DNA of 64,000 nt from Rehmannia glutinosa. Its lineage: Eukaryota > Streptophyta > Magnoliopsida > Lamiales > Orobanchaceae. The stretch spans positions 47,591,335-47,655,334 of the forward strand of contig CM071930.1 of assembly GCA_016081115.2 (NCBI GenBank). The letters run 5' to 3'. The position numbers were made by a program, and so were the translations under genes. Below, piece after piece: positions 35,828 through 48,237 of the stretch (position 1 is its first letter; each line of letters starts with the position of its first letter). The notes below the pieces were generated by a model. It ran no database searches, had not been told where the DNA came from, and saw nothing but the letters and a program-made list of their open reading frames with translations.

Positions 35828-36140
35828 TCCACTGACAGAGTAGACCAACTAAGATGACTTTGTTTTGTGAAACCTACAGACACTTAAGAGAGTAGTGAAA
35901 TTCAATTTAAGTAATGAGGCATGTAACAGAATCCCCAACGTCAAGAAATTGTGAATAATGAATTATGATTTTACTGGAATGCAAACAGTTCTCATTTCGA
36001 TCCTGAAAAACCTTGATCTTTACGGATTGTCCGAATTGATAGGTATCAGAGAAATACCAATACTTAGACTTGTTCAATTGGATTGTTGCAGTGAATCTGC
36101 TGCCATATCTGCAATGGAAATATTGGAGGAACAACAGAAT
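35828..36140 (+). pseudogene. R1-like NLR copy B, piece 2 (LRR)
   Basis: It continues copy B after the solo LTR: 'gacagagtagaccaacta', 'aatccccaacgtcaagaaatt' and similar phrases match copy A 18645-18765. After about 35960 it jumps to a more C-terminal LRR segment ending in SAISAMEILEEQQN. Several stops are present. It is cut at 36140 by the gypsy element. Confidence 0.85.
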
Positions 36141-36763
36141 TGATGATACCCGAGCCGAGCTGTGAGAAATTAATCCACGTCATCAGTCTGACACATATTC
36201 GTATAGGCGACCTGCGGGTGACGTCAACAATGATGTACGACGACACGTCACGAATGAGGCTCGCCCGCTACCGAGCCCAACGGCTACCGAGCCCAACCGT
36301 AACACGGCTACCGAGCCCCGAGCCCAAATTTCAATATGAAACGCACGCGCGACAGCTTCGTAAATATAAACACATGCCCATGCTTGACACTTTATTGGTA
36401 TCAGAAACTGCCACATGTCAGAGAATTATGAAGAGAAGTCGACAAGTGGCAAGTTTTGGCTGACATGCACAACTATAGAGGGACATGTGTCGCTTTTTAA
36501 CTATTTTATTAATTAATGAATAGTTAGTGCAAAGATGACTATTGTAAACCCACTTACTCAAAGGGGTATAAAGAGTCTGAAAAGGAGAAAAACAAAAGAG
36601 GCAATTGTAACAAATGATAAGAAAGACCGACCCCAATAATCCGGCTCGGCAGAATACAAAAAAGGCATAATTAGCCAGAAATAAATACACGTTACGCACG
36701 TTTCATTTCCACGTGTTAAATCTTTTACTTATTTCTCGCTTGTTGACCAAAACGTCGCCAACA
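36141..36763 (+). repeat. 5' LTR of the gypsy element
   Basis: It starts tgatgataccc and ends caaca. A TATA candidate, tataaag, lies at 36567-36573. The sequence is rich in 'ccgagccc' phrases. It pairs with the 3' LTR at 46705-47326. Confidence 0.92.
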
Positions 36764-36783
36764 AATTGGCGCTAGAAGGAGGG
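36764..36783 (+). promoter_or_regulatory. candidate primer binding site
   Basis: Directly after the 5' LTR comes aattggcgctagaaggaggg, the kind of 'ttggcgc' site seen after the 5' LTR of Tat/Athila-type elements. I have not matched it to a particular tRNA. Confidence 0.6.
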
Positions 36784-36875
36784 CCCGTATTGGTCCAGTC
36801 CGAGTTCCAGTCAAAAGCAAGTGAAATAAAAACCAGGTAAAATTTGACACTTAACTTTTTGGGGTAATAGAAAAA

Positions 36876-38590
36876 ATGAGTCAACTGTCGAGAAATGCCC
36901 GTTTGACTGAAGAGCAACACTTGAACAACCAACCTGACCAGACTACGAATGGCCACAATATGCTCCAAATGGAAGCAGGGAGTACTACTTTATTTCCTTT
37001 TGCTCAGTTAATCGCCAACCCAACTTTTGTACAGCAAATGAACCAACTTATATCGCAAACTCTCGCCACCACAAACTCTCAAGCACCTCCTCCACTCCTT
37101 GCAAATACTAACCCACTCAACCCACAACTAAATGTTAACATTAATCCTCAAATTCCCGGACTTCCTCGCCACGAAGCCCAAGAAGCCAGTTCGGGTAATG
37201 AACAACATGTCCGTCATGATGAAGACGAGCGAGAGAAGATGAGGAGGAGCAAAGTCGCATAGCGAGTCATTTCGAGCAAACGCGACATCGTCATGCCCAC
37301 TCGGTGTTCGCCGGACGACCGAGTTGATCCTTTCGCCCGGCTCGATCGATAAGTTCGGCTCGGGTTTCCCGATGAGCGGGAGCAACTTCAGGGTCAATCA
37401 GTCCAAGGCCCCGACTTATGGCGAACGGATGTAGAAATACACCGCCACGCGTCGTCGAACGAATTGGAAGGCGGTCCGATGGCGAACGTCTCGAAGACCG
37501 CCCCAAGTAATGAGCCACCAATCCATTTTCCTTCGGAATCTGGCGATCCCGTTACGCCAAAGTTGAAAATCCCACAATCGGTCTCTATAATGGGGAAACC
37601 GACCCGACCACTCACGTTCACAAGTACTTAGCATGGATGGAACTATACGATCAAGCGATGCCATCCTCTGCGGGGCCTTCCCCTAACTTTGGGCGGCCGA
37701 GCCCACCGGTTGGTTTAGGACCCCCACGAGGGATCCATTCAAGCATGGGGGATCGGCCTCCGCCTTTACAACACATTTCTTAACGTCCAAAGTCCGAGCC
37801 GCGCTAAAGACTCCCTTGTAAACATCAAACAAGGGAAGGACGAGCCCCTGAAAAGTTATATTTCTCGGTTCAATAAACAAGTTCGAGAGATGGAACCGTG
37901 TCGGATGACGCCATTTTGATCGCGACCATGGCGAACTAGCCCCGAGACTTGGTTCAATTACTCCATCCACGAATCGGGGCGACCTCGTACAAGAATTTCT
38001 AATCCGCGGAACGCCATATTTGTGCGGAAGAAGCCATGGCAAATAACCGCCCCGAGCACCGACAATGGGGCATAAGAAAGGACGGAAGGAAAGAACCGAT
38101 GGTTGGGCCGGGTCGATTCCGGCCGTTCTCGGAAAACCCGACCACCGGATTTAGAGCTCGCCAAGAGGCGAGCCGAAGTCGCCGCGCTAAGTACTCGACC
38201 CACACTCCATCGGCCATATGGAATGAAGTACGAGTGGTCTGAATTTGTTACCTCCCGCTCGGCCTCGAAAAATGAGCCGTCAAAATTAGATTCACGTCGA
38301 TTACTGTGCCTATCATAAATCGATAGGTCACGATCTTGACGAGTGCCGAGATCTAATTAGGGAAATTATGCGGGTTGTTCGGCGCGGCGGTCTTAAAAGG
38401 TACGTTCATGAGCTACCACCCCCGGCGCTCGCTCGAGCCAACCCGGAGCGCGTAATCAATCCGGCTATCTGCGCCGCCCCAGAAAACCAGGGGAGGGAAA
38501 TCCTCATGATGTCAAGTGTCGGTCGAATCAATACCAACACAATAGAGGATAGACGCTCCAACAGAAAAGAAAAGCCGATGTTAGACAGGC
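36876..38590 (+). pseudogene. gypsy gag remnant
   Basis: An opening frame at 36876-37262 starts MSQLSRNARLTEEQ and is Gln/Asn/Pro-rich, ending in a charged segment (DEDEREKMRRSK). The capsid-like region that follows (37263-38300) is readable only by changing frame repeatedly, with stops in each frame. The GC content rises here compared with the host DNA. No protein is expected. Confidence 0.6.
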
Positions 38591-38591
38591 A

Positions 38592-41500
38592 ATGCCGAAA
38601 GACAAGTTCGGGTGGCGGAAATCAAGGAAGGCCAACCCACCGCCACTTTGTGTTCTCGGATGCGGATGCCGACCAGGTAGTCCATCCTCATTCGACCCTC
38701 TGGTCATCATCGCACCGATTTTGGGTATTCCGTTCACGCGAATTTTAATTGACACCGGAAGCTATTCGTCGATCATTTATGTCCGAGCATTTCGAAGATT
38801 AAACGCGTGGATGATAGTTATATCCGTCCATGTAACGATAGCGATTCTGGGGTTTGGAGGAGGAAGGATAGTCCCGCTCGGAGAAGTTGATCTGCCCATC
38901 CAAATGGGACAAGGTTTGCATAAACGGGATTGTCATGACAACATTCAAAATAATCAATGCCGATTCAGTACAATGCCATCATTGGGAGGCCATTGCTTTA
39001 TCATATAAAAGCGGCCGTTTCAATATATCATTTTTGTATAAAATTCCCAACATCCGATGGCGAAGCTATACATAAAGGGAATCAAAGGAGTCACGAGTGC
39101 TCTCTTAAACTCGACCGGTGGAGATTAACGTGGCGGAACAAGGGCAAACCAGGTGGAACCACACAAGATAATCCCTTGCCCAAGGAGGAGTCCGAGCGAG
39201 AAAGTGGTGATCGTTCAGAGGATAATCCGGTCGTCGGCCTGGGAAGGAGCCAATGATGGAAGAGGCGAGCCGACAATCGAAACGAGCCGGCCAAGACGAA
39301 TTACCCCCGCAAATCAAGGAGGGGCAAAGCAAGAAAAGAAAACGAGCGTAACCAGTAGAACAGGTTGATACAATCAATGTCGGAAAGCCAAGCGGGGGCG
39401 CCAACTACGTATTGGTCATGATCTCCGGAACCATATCGAAGTGAGTTGATCGAGTTTTGGGAAATAATCTTGACGCGTCTTCGCATGGACTCACGCAGAC
39501 ATGCCGGAATTGACCCCAAGTATGCGTGCCACCGCCTCAATATTGATCTAACGTTCCGCCCGATCATCCGAAAAGCGCAAACTCACTACGATGACAGCAA
39601 AGACTCGAGATCGAGGTTATCAAGCTACTAGACAATCAATTCATCCGGAAGCCCTCTATCCCGATGGGTCACCAATCTGTTTTGGTAAAGAAAAGCAATG
39701 GCCAGATGGCGCCTATGCGTGGATTTTACCGACCTCAACAAAGCATGCCCTAAGGACGCTTATCCATTGCCAAATATCGATTACATGGTGGATGCCACGG
39801 CAGACACGAGCCGATGAGCTTCATGGATGCATACTCGGGTTACAACCAAATACGGATGCACCCGGAAGATGAAGAAAATACCTTATTCTTCTCTCGCCGA
39901 GGAATTCAACATTACAAGATGATGCCCTTCGGATTGAAGAATCTTTGGTGCGACCTATCAAAGGTTAGTAAATAAGATGTTTGAGAAAATGATAGGTCAC
40001 ACTATGGAAGTCTATGTAGATGACATCTTTGGTAAAATCATCAGTACATGTCCGATCATCTAAACGATCTTAATAAAATGTTTCTTTGTTTTGAGAGAGT
40101 ACAATATGATGTTAAACCCGAGAAAGTGCACATTTGGGGTCGGCTCGGGTAAATTTTTGGGATATATGGTCAGCCAAAGGGGAATCGAAGCTAACCTGGA
40201 CAAAATAAAAGCCATCACCGACCTAGAATCCCCAAACTCTGTAAAAAGGTACAAAGCCTAACAGCCGACCGCCGCCCTAACCGATTTGTTTGTTTCTCGG
40301 TCCACACAAGTGCAAACCTTTCTTTGAAATTATAAAGAAAAGCAAAATTTCGAGTGGACCGAGCAAGCACAGATTGCCTTTGAATCCCTCAAACAATACC
40401 TATCTTCAATCCCTATATTACAAAAACCGACCCAAGGGGAGGACTTGTATTTGTGCTTAGCGGTATCCGAATCGCCATCACTCGGTGTTAATCGAGGCTA
40501 GATGGCTCTATTCAACATCCGATTTATTACACCGTCAAGCGTTACATGATGCCGAGCTCCGGTACCCACCAATGGAGAAGTTGGCTTATTCATTAATCAC
40601 ACAGGCCGGAAACTCCGTCCATATTTCCTAGAACACAAGATTATAGTATTGACGAACTATCCGTTGAAACAAGTGTTACACCGACACGATATTACGGTCG
40701 GATGATTAAGTGGCCGTCGAACTCAGCCAATTTGACATTATATACGAACCACGTCTTTCGCATAAAAGGACAGGCTTTAGCCGATTTTGTGGCAATTCAC
40801 GTCTTCCATACGATTGGAAGTCATGGAAGACCAAGAATGGAAATTATTCGTTGACGCTCTTCCACCGCAGCCGAGCGGGGGGGCGGAATCGTGATAATTG
40901 ATCCAAATGAAAAATGCTCTTTTGCTCGGCCGTGCGATTTGATTCCCATAGCCGAACAACAACGGCCGAATATGAGGCGCTCCTAGCGAGTTTAGATATG
41001 GCAACTTCTATGGGCCTAAAACAACTATTAGTGCACAAAGTGACTCTCGGTTGGTCGCTCATCAAATCAACGGCGAGAAGAAGCGAAAAGAAAAAGCAAA
41101 AATTGCACAATATTTGGATTTGGTCAAGAAGAGATTATCACACTTTAAAACAAAAGTCTTACATGTGCCCCGAGCCGAGAATATGCAAGCGATGCCTTAG
41201 CTCGGCTCGGCTCCATCCAGGGGCGGATGCCATCACGGATGTCACTTTGTCACACTCTGTGCGCCCGTCACTTGGTGCAAAGAAAATATATACAACCAAA
41301 ACCGTCGAATGACTTGGATGACCCCAATCATCCAATATTTAGAGAAAGGAGTCCAGCCTGAAAACAAAGCCGAGGCCGAACACTACGAACTCAAGCGGCT
41401 CGGTTTACACTAGTAGACGGCATCCTATACAAACGAGGATACTCCATCCCACTCCTACGCCTTTCCGAGACAGGATCACGATTACGCACTTCGAGAGGTT

Positions 41501-42514
41501 CATGAGGGAATATGCGGCAACCATGCTGGGGGCCAAACGTTGGCCTATAAATTAATACGGCAAGGATACTACTGGCCATCCCTAAGAAAGGACGCAACCG
41601 ACCTCGTCAAAAGATGTGAGAGGTGCCAGCGATTTGCACCACAGGTCAGATATCATCCTGAACAGCTTACTTTTGTATTTAGCCCATGGCCGTTTGCCAA
41701 ATGGGGAATGGACCTCATCGGACCACTACCCACTGGCAAAGGGGGCGTCAAGTATGCCATCGTAGCGGTGGATTATTTCACAAAATGGGCGGCGCGAGCC
41801 TCTCCGCCAAAAATAGATGAAGAAAAGGTTGTGAGCTTTGTATGGAAATCTATTATCTCAGATTCGGATACCACATTCGATTGTTACGACAATGGGAAAG
41901 CTTCGACAACCGAAGGTTTCAAATTTTGTGAAGGTTTCCGCATAAAAACTATTTCTCAACTCCATACCACCCCGGTCGAACGGACAAGTTGAGGCCGTTA
42001 ATAAAATACTCAAGTATACCTTGAAGGCGAGATTGGAGGAGTCTAAAGGCAATTGGCCGGAGGAACTACCCGGCGTACTATGGTCATGAAGCGACACATC
42101 GAGCGGCCACCGGAGAAACACCTTTTTCTTTAGCTTATGGAGCTGAGGCGGTGATTCTGTCAAATTGGAGCCCCTACCTTGAGTGCAAAATTTGAAGAAG
42201 ATCGTAATGAGGCCGCTCAAGCCGAGCTAGACTCTTTCGAAGAAAAAGGTGCAATGCCGAGATGAAAAATGCGTGTATAAACAAATGAGTGAAAGGTACT
42301 ACAATTCGAAAGTAAAGGAAAGAAGATTTCAGGTCGGCGATCTTGTATTGAAAAAGATAACGGGCATTCAACCCAGCCCATTGAAGCCAACCTGAGAGGG
42401 CCCATTTCGGGTCAGCCACGTCTTATCTGGTGGAGCGTACCAGCTAGAATATTTGAGCGGAGAAAAATTTATGCATCCATGGAATGTAGCATACCTGAAG
42501 CGGTATTATCAATA
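38592..42514 (+). pseudogene. gypsy pol remnant (PR, RT, RNase H, integrase)
   Basis: The protease site ILIDTGSYSS has its Asp codon at 38751. RT starts near 39440, with PGIDPKYACHRLNID in overlapping frames, and has YVDD at 40013-40024. RNase H remnants lie near 40830-41230. Integrase includes HEGICGNH, then CERCQRF, WGMDLIGPLP and DYFTKWAA (41480-41800). The end of pol is HPWNVAYLKRYYQ with stop at 42512. Frame changes and stops occur throughout, for example between the protease and RT and after 41992. Confidence 0.85.
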
Positions 42515-42617
42515 AAGATCTCGATCTATGATCCAGATAGGATTCCAAAGAATTGTCCTTTCATCTGGTATTTCGTGAGCTCTCTAAAGGAAAACGAAGT
42601 TTTTACTCACCACGGCT

Positions 42618-43160
42618 AAAGACTCGGTTACGCACCGAGCACAAAATCAAGACCCGGTTACGCACCGAGCACAAAATCAAGACTCGGTTACGCACCGAGC
42701 ACAAAATCAAGACTTGGTTACGCATCGAGCATAAAATCAAGACTTGCCACGCACTCAAGCACAAAATAAAGACTTGGTTACGCACCGAGCACAAAATAAA
42801 GACTTGGTTACGCACCAAGCATAATATAAAGACTTGGTTACGCACCGAGCACAAAATCAAGACTTGGTTACGCACCGAGCATAAAATCAAGACTTGGCCA
42901 CGCACCAAGCACAAAATAAAGACTTGGTTACGCACCGAACACAAAATAAAGACTTGGTTACGCACCAAGCATAATATAAAGACTTGGTTACGCACCGAGC
43001 ACAAAATCAAGACTTCGATTCGCACCGAGCACAAAATAAAGACTTGGTTATGCACCGAACACTGAAATCAAGACTTGGTTATGCACCGAGCATAAAGTGA
43101 AGACTTGGCCACGTACCAAGTACAAAATAAGGACTCAGTTATGCGCCGAGCGCAAAAAAG
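42618..43160 (+). repeat. 30-bp tandem array, about 18 copies, between pol and the 3' LTR
   Basis: The unit is 'aagacttggttacgcaccga' plus 'gcacaaaatc', repeated with small changes. Because 30 is a multiple of three, both strands stay open: about 170 codons on plus, repeating RTEHKIKTWL, and a mirror on minus. Unit variants alternate in blocks, which suggests local expansion. Confidence 0.92.
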
Positions 43161-43499
43161 ACTCGGTTCATAAACAAAATTTCAAAAAGAAAATAAAGGA
43201 CAGGTTTATATACCGAGTACAAGAATCAATTAAGGCGAAAGCGGATCCTTATTCGAAGATCAAAACCGAGCCCCGTGCTTGGGAATATAAAAGGAAAAAA
43301 GAAGACAGACAACAATCTTACAAAAAGGAAAGAGCCGAGCATCCACAAAAAGCTTGAAACACATACACAGGTAAGGAAAATAACAATTCATTTCTACTTC
43401 AAAAATATTTACATAAGGGAGGCCGGAGCCCATTACATCTCGAGGCACGAAGCCAAATTACCTACCTAGGGGTACATATAAAAGCATCAAGACTGAGCA

Positions 43500-46165
43500 G
43501 GGGGCGGAATTTCGACGGCACCACTAGAGCCAACTTTTCCACGTCCGGGAGGAGGAGAGCCCTGCGCATTAGAAGCCTCGGCAAAGTTCGGCCGAAGGGT
43601 ATCGAGATCGGCCTCCCGGAGGGCCGATCTTCCTCAAGCCGGCAAAAGATCGCCCGCCCATAATCAAATCAAGAATTTCTCGGAAGCTGGTCGCATGGCC
43701 ACAGGTTAACATGAATGCATACTCCTCGGAGTTTTTGTAAGCTTTAACGGCCTCTCTACGAACTTCCTCAGTTTGCCGGCGGGCGGTTTCTTCAGCCTCT
43801 CTGCGTACATCGGCTAGACGCCTCTCCATTTCCTCGGCCGGGCGTGGCGGCAAGACGTCCGATTCGGCGACCTTAACCCCGAGCTCTTCTTCACTTTGCG
43901 GCGGGCCCGATCTCGCTCTGCCTCGGCCCTCGCAGCAGTCTCTCTCTCAGAGTTGGCCCGAGCTGTAGCCTCATCCGCTTGAGTCTTAAAAGATTCTTGT
44001 ACCCCTTGGAGGGTAGCATAGGCCTCCTGCAGATCCCCGTGCCGCCTTTCCAGGTCGGCATATTTTTTCTCCAGCTCGCGAGTCCCCCCAACCGCATGCC
44101 ATAAGAGCCCAATCATCCGCCCGTACATGGCCATAGCCATAGCATATTGAATTTGTTCTTCGGCTTGTCTCCGGCGAATTGCACTGCTCGATACCTTTTG
44201 TCCAGGCACGAGCCGAACACTCATCGCGGCCCGACTGCCTCCCGTAAAACTCTCGTTTGTTCCTCTCGTCGGCGTGGCACAAATGAACGAATTCCACAAA
44301 CCATCGAGGGCGTAGTCCGATCATCCCTCGCAATATTAATCCCTCACTTGACTTGGAGGGATGAAGTGACTTCCCCGCCGAGGTCATCCGAAAACGTCCG
44401 TGGACCTCCTCTTCAGAGGTCGTTCGGATGTTCGGTACCGCTTTGACCAACCCCTTCGGTCGATCGAGGCTCCTCCATCACAATTCCTCCTCTTCTTCTT
44501 TGAAGAGGAGGCTGCACCGCCTCGCACCCGTCGCCAGGATCTTCTCCGAGCCGCCTCCACATCCGCGGGTTGATCGGCGACCCGGGATTCGCCCGAGCGC
44601 CGCGCCGTGTTCTCACGCCGCGAGACGTGCACGCAAGTCTAAGCCACGCCTTGCACAAAGCAACCATCGTCGAAGATCAAAAGAAAACAAAGATGTTTCA
44701 AAAGGAAATGTGAAAAACATAAGTGTTTACCTCGGACACCGCCGCACTCGCGGCTCGAGTCCGTGTTGGCCCCTACAGCGCAGATGATCTCGCCTACGGG
44801 CCGGCCGTCGCAGGGGACGGCGTAGCTTGTTCTGTCCTCACCGGCCGCTCCCCGAGAATGGGGCCGTCTTCTTCATTACGGGAGGTTCGGTTGAGGCTCT
44901 CTCTCACCTCTACCTCCCGCTCGCCCCACCGTCCCGAGCCGCCCCTCGTCCTCGGGGTCGGGCGGGCAAAGCAGCCTCAAACCAACCAAGGCGGCTAAGT
45001 TGGCCTCATTAGCCAACCTCTCAATCCGCCTATCCATTATGCCCCGAGCCTGGATGTTTTCCACCTTCGAACAAAGGTGACCGACGAGAGGCCCTTGACG
45101 CCCGGTTCCCTATAAAGGTGAAAAGAAAAGACAATTACGAAAGGAAACAATAAACAAAAAAAGCGAGAGGAAGGAAAAAGGTAAGACTTACTATAACCAA
45201 AAACAAAATTTGATGGAGGATGAAGAACGGTCTCCCTCTCTCCATCTCCCACGCGAGCTTGCCACTCGCCGCCCACCCAAAACCATTTATCCTTCCACTC
45301 TTTCGAGAGAAGAAGGAGACCTTCTACTAAACCGTCCGGGTACCCTATCGGTCTGTGCACATAATACCACCTGACGGGCGGCCCCGAGATGAAGGAGTCG
45401 CCGCCATACAAAGAGCTCGTTCATCTCCTTAAATTTGGGGCGAGGATACTTTTCCAGGTGAAACATCACCGGGAGGCCGATGATCCCGCCCCAAGAAATC
45501 GGGTGCACTGGGCCGATGCATGCCCCACTTACAAAACCACCGCGTAAGGAAAGTCGGCAGTGGAAACCTCAAACCGTATAAAAGGTCAGGCAAATACAAC
45601 TATGCAACCCGACCGGTGGGTCTTGGGAACTTCCGTGCCGTCCAGGCACCCAAAAATCGATACCACTTGAATACGGTACCTCCGCCGGAACTCATCCACC
45701 TCCCGAATCATTAACATGCTCGGGATATCGTTTATATCACTCGGCGTCCACCGAGGCTCGACACGGAGACGAGGGCCTCCTCCGTCTTGGCCGTCGCCAT
45801 TACGATGGCCTATGGGCCCCAGCCGCCTCTCCCGCCTTGAATCGCCGGATGGTTCATCTACCCACTCTACGTTATCACGCTCCGGCTCCAATGGGTCGAT
45901 ATTTTCTTCTTCCTATTTGATCTTGTCTAAAATCAACACTCGGTGATTCTTCACTGAGAACTCTCTTGTACCAGCCGGCCGATACACCGTTCTTCTCAAA
46001 ATCACATTGGCGTTGGATCGAAAATAGTGTCGTCCGCTCTAAAGACGTTCCACCTCGATAAGAGTCTGGAGAAGATATCGAATGACGCTTCGGACTATGA
46101 GGCGGCGATGGCCGCGTCTTTGGTGAGAAAGAAAGAAGGTTCGGAGGGGGGATCTTCGATTTCAA
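43500..46165 (-). pseudogene. antisense ORF remnants of the gypsy element (aORF-like)
   Basis: Reading the minus strand from 46165 to 43500: a segment with IPSMLMIREVDEFRRRYRIQ (45800-45660), one with MFHLEKYPRPKFKEMNELF (45470-45410), one with FWVGGEWQARVGDGE (45300-45240), then a long alpha-helical Glu/Arg/Ala-rich region (44300-43570). The helical region includes RELEKKYADLERRHGDLQ and AEEMERRLADVRREAEE. The layout resembles the antisense ORF of Tat-lineage elements (gypsy-type transposase N-terminal family followed by a coiled coil). Frame breaks occur at several points. The assignment is inference from position and character. Confidence 0.6.
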
Positions 46166-46689
46166 CCTCTACACTATAACTACGACTCTACTATCCTCAA
46201 AAGAAGACATTTATAGGTAAAGGGAGAGTATTTGGAAAAATACCTAAGTTTGAAGTCTCGAACTTGGAAAGCCGACCAAATTTCGCTCGGTTCTACTTGC
46301 TTTAGCTCAAAGGTTAATGGTTGCGAAAGTGAATGATGAAGGAAACGAAGATATTTATAGATAGGGTTCCTCGATATAGCGCGACGATTATTCGAAATGA
46401 CACGCTTTTAAAAACTCAAAAGCCGCCAAACATGTCGAAAAACGCCGCGTCCCCACGCCCGCCGACGAGAATCGACGTACCTTTCCTGGTTCTGCGCAAG
46501 ATCGGTCAACCACAAGACACCACGTGTCATGTCGTTTATGGCAACCTAATTAATGCGCCGTTTCAAGCATTAATTGCTACGCGACAGTGCCAGGAAAGAA
46601 CAAAACCTTTGAGAAATCCGTTTCCCCATTAAATGTTCATCATTAGCATTAAAGTTTAACTCCGACTTCAGAAATTCTTCTCTCGGAAT

Positions 46690-46704
46690 CAAACTTGGGG
46701 GCTT
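46690..46704 (+). promoter_or_regulatory. polypurine tract region before the 3' LTR
   Basis: caaacttgggggcttt lies immediately before the 3' LTR start at 46705. The G-rich 'ttgggggctt' is the usual form in this lineage. Confidence 0.65.
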
Positions 46705-47326
46705 TGATGATACCCGAGCCGAGCCGTGAGAAATTAATCCACGCCATCGATCCGACACATATCCGTATAGGCGACTGCGGGTGACGTCAACAATGATGTA
46801 CGACGACACGTCACGAATGAGGCTCGCCCGCTACCGAGCCCAACGGCTACCGAGCCCAACCGTAACACGGCTACCGAGCCCCGAGCCCAAATTTCAATAT
46901 GAAACGCACGCGCGACAACTTCGTAAAAATAAACACATGCCCATGCTTGACACTTTATTGGTATCAGAAACTGCCACATGTCAGAGAATTATGAAGAGAA
47001 GTCGACAAGTGGCAAGTTTTGGGCGACATGCACAACTATAGAGGGACATGTGTCGCTTTTTAACTATTTTATTAATTAATGAATAGTTAGTGTAAAGATG
47101 ACTATTGTAAACCCACTTACTCAAAGGGGTATAAAGAGTCTGAAAAGGAGAAAAACAAAAGAGGCAATTGTAACAAATGATAAGAAAGACCGACCCCAAT
47201 AATCCGGCTCGGCAGAATACAAAAAAGGCATAATTAGCCAGAAATAAATACACGTTACGCACGTTTCATTTCCACGTGTTAAATCTTTTACTTATTTCTG
47301 CTTGTTGACCAAAACGCACGTCAACA
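46705..47326 (+). repeat. 3' LTR of the gypsy element
   Basis: It starts tgatgataccc and ends gtcaaca. Its TATA candidate is at 47130-47136. It is followed by the target duplication agaat and by the last codons of NLR copy B. Confidence 0.92.
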
Positions 47327-47376
47327 AGAATCTCGGCCTTCAACTTCTAATCGAGTTTTCAAAAGTTTCACATTGA
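47327..47376 (+). pseudogene. R1-like NLR copy B, piece 3 (C-terminal end and stop)
   Basis: After the target duplication the frame of piece 2 resumes and gives LGLQLLIEFSKVSH, then tga at 47374-47376. This places the gypsy insertion about 15 codons before the end of copy B. Short C-terminal tails of this kind are usual for R1-like proteins. Confidence 0.7.
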
Positions 47377-47862
47377 AAATTCCAGCAATTTTCTTTCCTA
47401 GGTCAACAAACTTAGGACTTGTTTATTTCACTTTTTAGATTTGCTTGTGTTTACTTTTTACTTTTTTTTCCTTGCATTTGCAGGAGTTGAATACGTGCAG
47501 AGAATGTATAAAGGATTCAAAAGATTAAATTAGAATGTGTTTGCCTTGCACATGTTCATACAAACTTCTAAGAAAATATTGGAGTTGCATGTAAAAGATA
47601 CGACACAACAGTAAATTCTAGTTACGAAAATGACAAAAGATATATTTTTCCTTTAACTTGATTCTTATTGTCATTGTATTTAGATTATTAATTCCAGCAC
47701 AGGTAGACCAATAAATATAAGTTTATGAACAGTTTAATCCTAACATATCCAATCAACCTAAACCAATCTCATCTGTGCTCCCAAACGGGGCCTTAGAAGA
47801 AGAATCCCTGTCAGGAATGGAAACAATCGTAAACTACTCCTGGAAGGTCCTTTACCATTTCT
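47377..47862. other. 3' flank of NLR copy B
   Basis: No gene is visible. It probably holds the former 3' UTR of copy B and AT-rich intergenic DNA. Confidence 0.4.
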
Positions 47863-47870
47863 TATAAATA

Positions 47871-48120
47871 AGGGTTATATACTTACAAAAACTACCCCAA
47901 GGAGTAGCCTAATTACAAAAATTCCAGTTTAACTTTTAAAATTACAAATACCCCATAATATTTGTTTCTAGCTTACAAATTGCACTTTCAAAAGGCCTCA
48001 AGAAGGGAGCATTAATTTGTTAGGTAAATACAAACCTCAAGGGGATGTTTGTAATTTTGGAAGATAACTCAAGTTTTTTGTATTTAGGCTAAACCTCATG
48101 GTAGTTTTTGTAATTATCCC
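47871..48120. mobile_element. 250-bp MITE with 8-bp target duplication
   Basis: The left end 'agggttatatacttacaaaa' with 'actacc' is matched inverted at the right end by 'ggtagtttttgtaattatcc'. tataaata lies on both sides (47863-47870 and 48121-48128). An 8-bp duplication fits a hAT-type MITE, but the superfamily is inference. Confidence 0.75.
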
Positions 48121-48237
48121 TATAAATAATGAACAAATTAGCAAATTGTAATATATGAGGCATGAAATCATTAGGCTTGTGCACTAATTAATGCTATTTC
48201 CATTCTTGGGGATGCCATCATTTTCTCAGGATTAGAG

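Larger units (their letters stand above)
36141..47326 (+). mobile_element. Ty3/gypsy LTR retrotransposon, probably Tat lineage, 11.2 kb
   Basis: LTRs at 36141-36763 and 46705-47326 are nearly identical; I count about 15 differences by eye. agaat occurs on both sides (36136-36140 and 47327-47331). Between the LTRs are a primer-site candidate, gag and pol remnants in plus sense, a 30-bp tandem array, antisense coding remnants, and a polypurine tract. The tandem array and antisense ORF between pol and the 3' LTR are known traits of the Tat lineage. The coding regions carry many frameshifts although the LTRs are similar, so the element probably moved as a non-autonomous copy helped by another element (inference). 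Confidence 0.9.

Noticed and set aside
37291..38217. Overlapping minus-strand frames in the gypsy gag region
   Set aside because: They are GC-rich shadows of the decayed gag, with no recognisable domain. The antisense ORF of this lineage lies after pol, not here.
42603..43065. Long open frames on both strands over repeats of 30 bp, at first sight a repeat protein or CRISPR-like array
   Set aside because: The 30-bp period keeps every frame open. There are no spacers of unique sequence, and the context is inside a plant gypsy element, so it is a tandem repeat and not a CRISPR array or a gene.
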